DNA of 64,000 bases from Meloidogyne chitwoodi (Eukaryota; Nematoda; Chromadorea; Rhabditida; Meloidogynidae): contig JACZZP010000005.1 of the NCBI GenBank assembly GCA_015183035.1, forward strand, positions 2,232,001 through 2,296,000. Reading direction: 5' to 3'. Positions 21,595 to 32,700 of the stretch are shown here, piece by piece; the stretch's first letter is position 1, and each line of letters starts with the position of its first letter. Under the pieces are notes generated by a model. It did no database searches. It was not told the origin of the DNA and saw only the letters and a list, made by a program, of their open reading frames with translations. The position numbers were made by a program, and so were the translations under genes.

Positions 21595-22509
21595 TTATCC
21601 CTTTTTCTTTTCGTGTTGTTTATTTTTGTTATGTTGAATTAATTTATGTTTTTGATGCGTATTTCTATGTTTTTGATGCGTATTTTTAGGATGTTTTTGT
21701 TGTTTATTCTTGTGATGTTTTTGTTGTCCATTTTTAGGATGTTTTTGTTGTCCATTTTTATGTTTTTGTTTATTTCCCTTATTTTCACATTTATGTTCTG
21801 ACAAACAATGTATTTTATCACATTTTCCAGGTAAATTATTTGTTTTAAAATATTTAATTACATGAAGTAGATGTTCCTCACGCGACATCTTTTTTTTAAA
21901 CGCTCGATCATGTTTTTTTTTCTAAAATTCTAATTTTTAATGTTTTTATCATTTTTAAGTTTTTATTACAGACACTAATTTAAAATTTAAAAATGGTCCC
22001 TTTTTAAACAAATTTAATTTACATTAATAAATATATTTTATAAATTATTTGTAATTTTGTTTTGAGGTATTTCCTAAATATTGGGCGGATATTTTAAAAT
22101 GTTAGGATTTCAAAAAAAATTTTTTTATTTTTTTATTTTATAATTTTTTTATTAAATAATTATTTAACCTTTATTATCTTTTTAACTATTTTTTTGCAAC
22201 ATTGTCTAAGTTGCCTATTTTTTATTTTTAGATTAGAATTTTTCTCACAATATGTAACCAAGTGCTTTGTATTTGGTGCTAAAATATAATATAAATAAAT
22301 ATTTATTTAAATATTTTTTATTATTTTCTTTCTAATTTTTCAGATTTCTTTTTTTTAAATTTAATAAAATTTTAAAATTTAAAATTATTTAATTTCTTAC
22401 CAACGTGATGATTATTATTTATAGAATGTTTCTTTCTTCTAGTATTTTCACAATTTGGTAGAATAATAATAAAAATAATAAATAAAATTAAAAAAATTGA
22501 TAAATTCAT
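21595..22509 (-). CDS. Small secreted Cys-containing protein with Lys/His/Gln repeat tail
   Basis: Exons 22401-22509, 22169-22278 and 21595-21921 join in phase to 181 residues. The first exon is a strong signal peptide (MNLSIFLILFIIFIII, then LPNCEN). The middle exon supplies YCEK and QCCKK, the last supplies KCDKIHC and EHKC, then a highly basic tail of QQKHPKN-like repeats to the stop. Six or more cysteines in the mature part suggest disulphides before a cationic tail. A duplicated and degraded copy lies at 24919-25392. Family not recognised. Secretion is well supported; any effector role is only inference. Confidence 0.65.
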
Positions 22510-24137
22510 TTTTAATTAATTTTAATTAAAATATTGGAAAATAAAAATTTATTTAAAAACTAAAAATTAAATTAAAATAATAAATTGGGAAACAAATAAA
22601 TTTAATAAACAGCTAAATAAATAAATGGAAAATTTATTAAAATTTAATGAAAAAAGGCAATTTTAAAAAATTAAAAAAAATTTAAAAGCTTATGATAATA
22701 TTTTATTCAGCTTATTTATTTATTAAAATTATTGGAGTATTTATTGAAAAATTTTTTAATCAATAAATTAAAAAAAAAATTTAAATATTATTTTTTGCTT
22801 AATATTAAATATTTCAATAAATTAATTTATTAAAATTTAGAAATAAAATATTTACAGTGTAAGAGTATGGATTTTTTTCGTATTTTTGGAAGCTAAGCAT
22901 GTCCTTGGCTAAAATAATAAAAATAATAGTAATATTTATGACAATTTTAAAAAATCAAAAAATATTAAATATTTCTATTTTAACCTAAAAATTAATTTTT
23001 TTTTTTATTTTAAAAATTAATATAAATCATTTTTTAAAATGTTTCTATTTTTAAATTTAGTTAATAAAAAATCAATAAAATAAAAATTAAAAAAAGAGAA
23101 GGATTTCATTCTTTGATATTTTAAAAATAGATTTATTTATTAATAGCTAAATGACATTTTTTAAAAAAATAAAAATTGATTTATAATTACTTATATTTAT
23201 TTTCAAAGAAATAATTAACCCAAAAAATTTATAATTTTTTATAAAATTGAATTTAAAAAAAAAATAAAATTATTAATAATTTAAAAAATTAGTATAATAT
23301 TTAATTTATTAAAAATGTTCTATTTTAAAAGACAAAATTTTGAAGTTTTAATATCTTCTTTTGTCTAACATCGTAAATATTTTTGGAAGCCAAATTTTTT
23401 GGCTAATAACCTCTAATTTTTAGTTAATTTCTTTTTTCAATTTTTTCATGTTTTCTCCCCTAATTTTATTTTTTCATTTTTTCTTAATAAGTTTTTAATA
23501 TTTTTATTTTAAAATCAAAAAACTAAAATTTTATTCAAGAAAATTTGCATAAATGGAAAATTAACAAAATTTTTTAGTCAAAAATTTTGACTCCCAAAAA
23601 TAAACAACAACAAATTACATCCTACTCTAAATAAATATGTATTTAAATTTAATTAAATTAATTTAAAAAAAATTAAATATTATACAAACTTTTTTAAAAA
23701 AATTTAATTTATTTTCACCCTTATAATTTCAAAATAAAAAAATCCAAAAATAAAAAGCGTGGTACGGGACTGATGACACTTTTGTTTAAAAAAAATAATA
23801 GTTTATCTGCCTTTTCAAAAAGCCAACTGTTACAATATTTATTTGAAAATTTTAAATTTGTATTAATTAAATATTAAAGAGCTGGACTAAAAGTTTGAAT
23901 CCAACAACTTAGGTCCAGAAGCTTTGACCTTTTGAATCACTTAACCATAAGCATAATTCCAAAAAAGATCAATAAATAAATTAATTTGGACTTTTAATTT
24001 TCAATTATTAAGTAATTATCATTCTTTCGTCCAACTCATTAAAAAGAAATTTAATTTTAATATTTTTCAGTGCAGTAATGTTTAGGGGTTGTGAAAACAT
24101 TATTATATGTTGACTTTTATAATACTGTATTTTTATT

Positions 24138-24436
24138 GGCTTCCGGAAAATGCGTCAGTGGAAAATCGGTCAGTACTCGGAAAATGCGTCAGTATCAGTA
24201 CAAAAAATCACAGGAAAAAATAAAAAGACATGAAAAACACAAAAAAATTTTACTTCTTATGTATTTGTGTTTTTTTGTATTGTATTTCTGATTTTTCTGG
24301 AAAAACACAAAAATGTATTTTTGAGTAAAAACTGCCTCACATATGTTTTTGTGTTTTTCATGTTTTTTGTTTTTCTTGTGATTTTTAGTACTGATACTGA
24401 CGCATTTTCCGAGTACTGACCGATTTTCCGGGAGCC
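24138..24436. mobile_element. Foldback element, GGTCAGT family
   Basis: Arms begin GGCTTCCGGAAAATGCGTCA and end TTTTCCGGGAGCC, with internal ATCGGTCAGTACTCGG units mirrored on both arms. The centre is rich in ACATGAAAAACACAAAAA-type sequence. Relatives are at 40296-41005 and 53691-54027. No coding capacity. Confidence 0.8.
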
Positions 24437-24918
24437 GATGAAGACTTGAAATCTATCATTAATTTAATTTAAAAAATTTGTATAATATTTAATTTATTAA
24501 AAATGTATTATTTTAAACTGCAAAATTTTAAAGTTTTATTCTCACTTCTTGTTTTTTTCAATATTTTTGCAAGTCAAAATTTTTTGGCTAATAACCTCTA
24601 ATTTTTAGTTAATTTTTTTTCTTACTTTTTCATGTTCTCCCCCCTAATTTTATTTCTTCATTTTTTCTTATAAGTTTTTAATATTTTTATTTTAAAATCA
24701 AAAAAACTGAAAATTTTATTCAAGAAAATTTGCATGAATGGAAAATTAATAATATTTTTTTTAGTCAAAAATTTTTGACTTTTTATCACTTTATTATTAT
24801 TATTTGTTATTTTTCTTTTTATTTATTATCTTGTTTATTTTTGTTATTTTGTAAAACATTTTTAATGGTTTCTTTAATTTATGTTGCTTGTTTTTCTCAT
24901 GTTTTTATTGGTTTTTTC

Positions 24919-25392
24919 TCATTTTGTTGTCTTATAAAAACAATTATTCTCTGAAGAACAATGTATTTTGTTACATCCTCTAAGTGCTTTAATTTTCCTA
25001 AAATAACCTTCTACACGTTTTAGATGAATCTTAAGCGTCATTTTTTTATTTTTTTTTAAATACTGGATCATTTAATCTTTTCTAAAAAAAATTTTTTATT
25101 TTTAATCTATCAAATAATTAACCTGAAATATAGTTCCAACCACATACATACATACAACAACGTATAACTGCTAGATATTTTATTCTTTCCTCAGAATGTT
25201 TGTCACAATATGCTATTATGTTTTTTTTATTTTGTGTTTGTGCTAAAATAAAAATTATTTTTCTGATTTTTTAATTTATTTTAACAAAAATTTAAATAAA
25301 TTATTTAATTTCATACATATTTTAGCATTTTCACAATTTGGTAGAATAATAATAAAAATAATAAATAAAATTAAAAAAATTGATAAATTCAT
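24919..25392 (-). pseudogene. Degraded duplicate of the 21595-22509 secreted-protein gene
   Basis: The signal-peptide exon (start 25392) is almost identical to that of the intact copy. The middle exon keeps YCDK and RCC. The last exon keeps HLKRVEGYF, CNKIHC and SENNC, but its frame is broken in an A-run before this segment and it stops soon after YKTTK, so the basic repeat tail is lost. It is most likely a pseudogene. Confidence 0.6.
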
Positions 25393-26470
25393 TTTTAATT
25401 AATTTTAATTAAAATATTGGGAAATAAAAATTTATTAAAAAACTAAAAATTAAATTAAAATTATTTATTGGGAAAAAATTTTATTTAATAAACAGCTAAA
25501 TAAATAAATGGAAAATTTAATAAAATTTAATAAAAAGGCAATTTTAAAAAATTAGGAAAAACGGCTAAAACTACTGATATTTTATTTTATTCAGTTTATA
25601 ATTAAAATTAGAGAACATTTATTGCGAACACTACAAAGGGAAGTTGATAATTTTAATAAAAAATTTTTTTCTAATTAAACAAAATTTTTTTTAAATATTG
25701 TCTAATTTTTAGGTTAATCTTAAAATTTTAATAAAATAATTTAAATGGAAAGAATAAAATAAAACAATAAAAGTTAAATATTATTTTGCTTAATAATAAA
25801 TATTTCAATAAATTAATTGCTTAAATTCTAGGAATAAAACATATGTATAATTATTCCATTTGAAGTAAATAATATTTTTGTAAGCCAAGCATTTCTTAGG
25901 CTAAATAATCTTTTTAGAACCCGACGTGTGCCTAAATTTTCAAATATAATGTAAAATTTAAAAAAAATTTTAGTATACTTTGTAAGATGTTATAAGTGAA
26001 ATACAAACACTTACCTTTTTATTTTTTTGTATGTATTACAATAGTATATAATTTATTAAAAGTGGGTGATTTTAAGTGAAAAGAATGCCTTTTTAATTCA
26101 ACTGTCCTCTTCATTGCGTCGTCGATATATTTTTGGAGCCAATTTCTTTGGCTAAATTATAGCTACAATTTTATTTTTTTATGTTTAAAAATTTTATTAA
26201 ATAAATATTTTTTCTAATGAATTATTTTTATCTTGCAAATTAGTTGTAATATCAAAAAACCTGTATTGTTAGTAATTTTTTAAATTTAATTTAAAAAATT
26301 TGTATAATATTTAATTTATTAAATATTTGTAATTTTAAATTGCAAAATTCTTGTAATTTTAATTGCTGTTATAGTTTGATTAATATTTTTGTAAGCCAAA
26401 TTTTTTGGCTAATATCCTCAGATTTTCAATTAATTTTTTCTTTCCTTTTCCAAATTTTTTTTGGTGAAAA

Positions 26471-26608
26471 ATGCTAATGAAGCAATTTTGCGATGGCGGC
26501 AATTTCGCTATTTTTGTTTGGTCAGGCTTTGCCGACAACGGAAGCTATGGCTTCAATTCTCTCCTCCAAAAGTTCACCAGACTCAAGTGGCTTTCAAACT
26601 TTTTATAG
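26471..26608 (+). CDS. Short open frame of 45 codons, uncertain
   Basis: The frame MLMKQFCDGGNFAIF and on has protein-like composition (GFADNGSYGFNSLL) in DNA richer in GC than its surroundings. No splice context or family was recognised, and it ends 48 bp before an inserted element. It may be a gene fragment. Confidence 0.25.
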   Translation: MLMKQFCDGGNFAIFVWSGFADNGSYGFNSLLQKFTRLKWLSNFL

Positions 26609-26655
26609 TACATATACACTTGTGGTACAAATGCCTCAACTACACTAAAACACCT

Positions 26656-26881
26656 GGGTACACCTCAACTGAGTCCGCACAACTGAGTACGCTTTGTTCA
26701 CAGTCAACCAAATTCGTTTATTATTATCTCATTCGACTCAGCTCGAAGAGCTCTTTCAAATTAGCTATCATTTGTATTTTTTTTATAATTCGTATATAGG
26801 AAAAAAACTTGAGTTAAACTTTAAAACGGTTACTCAGTTGAGCAGGGACTCAGTTGTGCCGGACTCAGTTGAACTGCTCCC
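26656..26881. mobile_element. 226-bp inverted-repeat element with 8-9-bp target duplication
   Basis: Ends GGGTACACCTCAACTGAG and CTCAGTTGAACTGCTCCC, flanked by AAAACACCT on both sides (26647-26655 and 26882-26890). Internal ACTCAGTTG motifs are repeated in both arms. No coding frame. Confidence 0.8.
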
Positions 26882-26924
26882 AAAACACCTGGCTCAATTT
26901 TTACATTCAATGCAACTTAAATAT

Positions 26925-27125
26925 ACAATCGGCCATTTCAGTGCCACACTCAAGTCTGGCACCAATATGACCTATCCCATTGAATTTCCCATAGCCGATT
27001 AGCTATTATCCTCCAAATAATTCCGACTTATTTTTATTTAGTTTTTAAATGGACATTTCAGTGTCACACTCAAACTTTGCAATAAAATGACAATGCTTTT
27101 GAACTCCCCATAGTCGATTACATGC
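26925..27125 (-). repeat. Inverted copies of the 10258-11110 repeat family
   Basis: Two units whose reverse complement carries TTGGTGCCAGACTTGAG and an ATTCAATGGG motif match the units near 10335 and 11000. Spacing between the two is about 110 bp. Confidence 0.7.
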
Positions 27126-27699
27126 AGAGTCCGTTTTACTGTAGCTGGCTTATTTGTTTTTCTAAAATAATTTCTAAATATATTTTCAGTTATAAAAATA
27201 GTATAAAAGCAGCCATTTTCCGTCACTTTTATTCATCCTATTAGGAGGCACATTTGGATGGAGGTGATTTTTAATTTTTTATAAATTATTTTATGAATTA
27301 TTTTTTTAGGCCAAAGCTCAACAACAACTATAATTAACAACAACAATCAATAACAATCAATAACAACAATCAACAACAACAATCAACAACAAAAATAATC
27401 AACAAAAATAATCAACAACAATAATCAACAATTTGGTTTGTTTTTTTTAATTTTTTAAATTTACTTTTTTCAGGTATTGTTTGGAACAATACAAAGAAAA
27501 GGAGCATGGCCATGTGGACGACACAGTGAGTTTTTTATTTTTAAAATTTTTTGTGCAAATTTCTAAAAATTTATTTTAATTTTTGGGCAATCCTTCGGAA
27601 TTGGGGTCCCTTCGAAAAAAATCTAAAAATTTTGAAAACTTGTTTCGACTTACTTTGGTAATATTAAGAAAAAAGTTAGAAAATATACTGAAAATTTAG

Positions 27700-28007
27700 G
27701 TCGTATCCTGAATCTGGAATCAAAGGATGGAAGCCTAGTAAGAGGTAAAAATAATCTTATTATCTAACTTTTAATCCTATTAAATTTAAGAGGATGCAGT
27801 TTTTTATTTGGTGATGATGTTATAGAAAATTTGTGCCGCAAGCTTGATGTGGACGTAATTGTGAGGGCTCACCAAGTTGTACAAAACGGATACGGAATGA
27901 ACCCAACTCAAAAACTGGTTACATTGTTTTCCGCGCCAAACTATGGAAAGGTAAATAATCTCTAAAATTATTTAATTTTAATAATTTTTAGTTTAATAAT
28001 GATGGTG
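27700..28007 (+). pseudogene. PP1-type Ser/Thr phosphatase, C-terminal exons only
   Basis: Exons 27700-27744, 27791-27950 and 27992-about 28007 join in phase. They encode PESGIKGW, CSFLFGDDVIENL, DVDVIVRAHQVV, NGYG and LVTLFSAPNYG, the C-terminal part of the PP1 catalytic fold including the conserved RAHQ and APNY segments. The upstream catalytic half (GDxHG, GDYVDRG, GNHE) is absent from the sequence before 27700. The usual APNYCGEFDN reads APNYGKFNND, so the Cys is lost. The PP1 match ends in GAF, where it meets CBP/p300 sequence in another frame. The introns are retained, so this is a genomic fragment rather than a retrocopy. Confidence 0.8.
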
Positions 28008-28847
28008 CTTTTATTTCAACCAAAGCATTTAAGAACATCAGTTTATTATGAAATTCTTTTGGGATATTTACAGGTTTTTGATAAATAAATATTTGAAAAT
28101 CATTTTTTAAATTTAAAGTATGTCAAACGTCTTGGATATACTATGGCTCATCTTTGGTCATGTCCTCCTTTAGAAGGTGATGAGTATATATTTAATTGTC
28201 ATCCACCTGAACAAAAAATTCCAAAACCAAAAAGACTGCAAGATTGGTATAAAACAATGTTAAATAATGGAAAGGAAGAAGAAACAGTTTACAGTTATAA
28301 TAATATATTTAAACAAGCAATAGAAGATGGACTCGACACACCAATGAGATTACCTTATTTTGAAGGAGACTATTGGCCTAGAATAATTGATGAATGTATA
28401 TAAAGTGCAGAAGAAGAAGAGATTGATAAAAGAAAACAACAAGCAGCAGTAGAAAATTTGTCAAAAAATATTTCAAATAAAAAAAAATCCAAAACAAATT
28501 ATGGATTACCTGTAAAAAAACAACAAAAAGCAAATAATAGTGAAAGGAAGAATAACCTTAAAAAATCAGCACAAAATATTAAAAAGACGGGAGGTATAAA
28601 TACAGGAAATCCAGTTGTTGATCGTCTTTATCTACAATTACAAGAACATCAAGAGGAGTTCTTTTCTATTCGTCTTTTTTCTCCTCATGAAGAAGAAAGA
28701 ATTATTGAACAAAAATCAAGCATTGAAGACCCTGATCATCTTGTAAGCTGCGAATTATGGATTCAAAGGATAATTTTTTGGCTAAATCACAAGAAGAACA
28801 ATGGGAATTTAGTCAATTAAGACGAGCAAAATGGTCAACATTAAACT
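28008..28847 (+). pseudogene. cbp-1: CBP/p300 histone acetyltransferase fragment, broken
   Basis: Exon 28008-28073 encodes FQPKHLRTSVYYEILLGYL, and after a GT-AG intron the frame resumes at 28119 with KRLGYTMAHLWSCPP, EGDEYIFNCHPPEQKIPKP and LPYFEGDYWP, all typical of the p300/CBP HAT domain. Then come a TAA at 28401-28403, a Lys-rich linker, and VDRLYLQLQEHQEEFFSIRL. Near 28755 the homology changes frame (MDSKDNFL, then SQLRRAKWSTL). The stop and the frameshift make a functional product unlikely. It lacks the bromodomain and the first part of the HAT domain, and homology stops after WST. Identity is strong; the gene symbol names the parent gene. Confidence 0.85.
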
Positions 28848-29527
28848 TTTGTTTATTTTACTTTATTTATTTTTCGCTTCTTTTTTTAATTATTTTCAAA
28901 TTGTCTAATAATTCGCTCATTTTTAAAATGTCTAATTAAAAATAATCTTCGTTTCAAAAATATTTTAGACCACTTATTATGAATTACGATAATTTTCATA
29001 AGTTGTTCATAAAGCACATGTAGTAATTTGCTACAATGTAGACTGTCCCATTTCTTTAAAATATTTCTTAAGTGATAAATAAATCTTTGAATACTATTAC
29101 TAAATAAAAAATTATACTAAAAATGCACTTAATATATTTTCATTTTATGGACATAAAAAACAAACAAAATATACAAATAAAAAAATATTAAAAATACAAA
29201 AATTTTTGAAGAAAAAATAAATTTGAAAAAAACAAATCACAATAAAGTTTCATGTCCACTAAATAAAATACTTCTTACAAATTCTCCTTTACCCAAACAC
29301 ATTTCTATACGTGTTGATTTTCGACTTGTTGCACCAATTGTTGCTGGAGTGCTTGGCTATTTATTAAAATTAAATATTAAAATTATTTAATTTTTTAAAG
29401 CAATTAATATTATTATATTTTTATTCATTATTCTTTCTAAAAATTAATTTACACTAAATCCTTTAAAATAAGCTAAAAGAATGTTTTGCCAATTCCTCTC
29501 ACATAAAATGCCAGACATATATTTAAA

Positions 29528-29687
29528 TTAGAGACTATAACGGGTGCCGGTCCCTTTACTCAGCTTTTTTGGAGATATTTGGTTGAAACTGTGATCAGGA
29601 ATTCCCAATTTTCCGTTTTCGGGCCCCGGTAGATCACCTCAATATTTAAAATTCTTGGTTCGATTTTTTCAAAATTCCAGTCTCTAA
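29528..29687. mobile_element. Possible 160-bp element with TTAGAGACT ends
   Basis: TTAGAGACT and AGTCTCTAA bound a GC-richer stretch (GGGTGCCGGTCCC, CGGGCCCCGG) unlike its surroundings. No matching target duplication was found. Confidence 0.45.
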
Positions 29688-29792
29688 TATACATAAATGT
29701 CAATAATTGCAAAAAAGGAGAATATAGGTAAATTAGAATGGGCTAATTTTTCTTCTATAATTACCAAAAAGGGGCCTTTTATTTTAAATAAT

Positions 29793-32700
29793 TTACACAA
29801 ATATATTTAAAACCTGTGAACTAGAATCTTCTCTTTCTTCACTTAATCGCTCCAAATGACAAAGTGTTGAAGGAGGATATATTCCACTTCCAACAATAAA
29901 ATTATTTTTCCCAATAGAAGATCTTCTATAATAAGGAGGTAATTGTTGTTTAATTATTTCATCATTATTAACATCTTTTTCATCATCATTTTCTTCATTT
30001 TGTTGTTCAACTGTACATTGTCCATTTAATGTTGAATTTCCATTTGGAGGGTTAATAGAGTCTCTTCGAATTTGTTGAATAGAAAAACGTTTTGCCAAAT
30101 GAAAAGGAGAAGTATTTTTTAGTGAAGGAATTGAAAGTCTTTTTTTTATAGATTCTGCATAAGAATTTCTTTTTTCATCATGTCCTGTAGGATTGTGTAA
30201 TGGAAGTGAAGATTCAAGCTTTTTAAAAATTAAAAATAAATTTTATAGAATTAAAAAAAATTAAATTTTATAGAATTTAAAAAAATTGTTTAATAAATTA
30301 AAAGAAAAAACAAAAATTAAATCAAATAAAATTAAAAAAACAAAAAAACATTAAAAATCTCCTACCGAAAATAATTGTCCACAAAATATATTGCTGTTAT
30401 CAGATTTGGAGCAAACAAACTCAAAAAAGCAAAAATAAAAAATTAAAAAAAGCATAACTTAATTAATTAAAATTTATTTTAAAAATAAAGCTTAATGTTA
30501 GACAGATAATAAGAAAATAGTTTAGTTGAAGAGAGAGGACAGGGCTACTTAAAATGTTGAAATCTTTCTATTTTGAAATTTTTTAGTAGTAAATAGTTTA
30601 TATATTTTTGTCAATATATCGAAATAACTGAACATTATTTTCAGTAATATTTAACAATTTTTATAATTTAATTTAAAAATAGTGAATTTTAAAGGCAAAA
30701 TTTATTTTTTTTTAATTTTCACTTCGCTCGGCTCTATTATTTTTGGAAGTCAAAGTCTTTCTCTTTGGCTAATAGACTCTATTTCTTTCAAAAAATAAAA
30801 TTATAAATTGTATAAAAAAGCAAAAATAAAGAAAAAAATATTAAATATTGGGTACTTTTTCTTTTCACAGACAAAAGTTCGCATTTTTATCAGCAACTTT
30901 TTTAAATAATTTTTGCAAAATAAATAATAATAAATGTTCAGTTTTGGGAAAAACTTTAATTAAAAAAATATAGTTTTTTATTCAAAAAATAAATAAAAAT
31001 TTGCGGATGAAATTTGCGAACTTTTGTCTGCAAAATGCAAAAGTGCCCAAGTTAAAATAAAAAATGTAGCCAAATTATGCTAATAAATTTTAAATTACCT
31101 AAATATAATAGAAATAAACTTACAGAATTATACATTGGTTCAAAAACATTAATTAATTCAGTTCTAGGGTCAAGTCCACCAAATTCATCATTAATGCTAA
31201 AGGCACGTTTTAGGGTAAGAAATACTTCTTTTCTGAGTGCTGGTTGACAAATTAAATAAATTAGTGGACGGAAAGCACAGGCACACAAAACGAGGAAAGA
31301 AGTGAGATCAATTGAAATTAAATAAAATCTAAAGAAAAAATGTTGAAAAAAAGCCCTTCATTAAATAATTCGTCTCCAGACATTTCGTCGACAGAAATTG
31401 CACGACATTTCGTCCCAACGGCAAAAAATCGTGGCCTCGGGTAAACGCAATGTAGTTTTTTTTGCCGTAGAGGCGAAATGTCGTGCAATTTTGTTCGACG
31501 AAATGTACAGGTCCCAAATAATTTAATGATATAAAAAAATAATTAAAAATAAAAACAAACTGTAAATAGTCAGACATAAGAGAATCTTTATCAATATGTT
31601 CCCACGTTGTAAGTCTTTAATTAAAATAAAAAAGTTTAAAAATTAAAAAAAAAATAAACTAACGCAACACTGATAATATTTGAAATTAAATAAGTACAAA
31701 CAACAAGAATAGTTGTAATTGTAGCTGCTCTTGTTATTTTCTAGAGAAAAATAAATTGAATTAAAATTTTGTAAAAGGAGATTGGTTTAAGAAAAATTTA
31801 TCCCTTAGAATATTTAAAATAACGTCAATATATAGTAAAGTGTCTTGGATTAGGATTAAACTCAAAAAAAGGTTAAATATAAAAATCTACCAATTAACTA
31901 GTTTTTAATTACTCTTAAAACTATTTTTTTAATTTGCCTAAAATTATTTAGGCTTCCAAAAATATACACAACAACGCCATACTAAGGCAAGATTTCCCTT
32001 AGAGCAGTCCTCTTTAAAAAATTTTAGAATAAAATAATAAATATGTTTTAAATTTGTAATATTTCTTTAAAAACATTTGTTTTTAATTTTTTCTAAAAAT
32101 ATAACCACAAAATCTAGATTTTCTATTTTTAAACTAATAAGATAAAACTCAACCCAAAGGTTGAAAATTTGCCTAAAAATTATTCAGGCTTCCAAAAATA
32201 CAAGAACACAACTAATCAAAGAAGCATTAACTAACTCATAATTTTATCTTATATTTTTAGAAAAATTTATTAATTAATATGTTTTATTTTTAATTTGTAT
32301 GTATTAAAATTTCGGATTTATTTCAAAGGGTCAGGTTAAAAAAATTTTTTTTTGAAAATTAAGAAAAATTTTAATGGCTTCAATTTAACTTAAAAGGTAT
32401 AATATTCATTTTAACTTTTTTTTTGTTAATTGCCCGAGAATTATTCAGGCTTCCAAAAATACAAGAACACAATTTTGGATTAACTAATTAATAATTTTTT
32501 CTTATAACTTAAAGAATTTTAAATTTATTAATAAATATGTTTTAAATTTTTAATGTTTTTTTAAGTATTTTTAAAATTGGGTAGCCATTTCAAATGGTCA
32601 GGATTTCAAAAAAATAATTTTAATTCCCTGAAAATTATTCAGGCTACAAAAATAAGAGAACAAAAGGAGGAAATTCAATTGACCAAAATTACAATGTTTA

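Larger units (their letters stand above)
22390..25925. repeat. Segmental duplication about 3 kb apart
   Basis: Sequence at about 22390-22925 recurs at about 25320-25920, including the signal-peptide exon, upstream non-coding DNA and a box-hairpin element (boxes 22881 and 25873). A second internal similarity links about 23285-23640, 24474-24775 and 26285-26420, each carrying a box-hairpin element. Confidence 0.7.
22881..26420. repeat. Box-hairpin elements around the duplicated secreted-protein locus
   Basis: Plus-strand boxes at 22881 (AGCTAAG/CTTGGCT), 23378, 24562, 25873, 26128 and 26384; minus-strand box at 23595. AT boxes GTATAAT lie at 23292, about 24480 and 26302, giving spacings of about 86, 82 and 82 nt to the TATTTTTG box. 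Confidence 0.75.

Noticed and set aside
31329..31577. GPCR exon extended to 31329
   Set aside because: The extension reads into a foldback element and leaves the next exon in the wrong phase.
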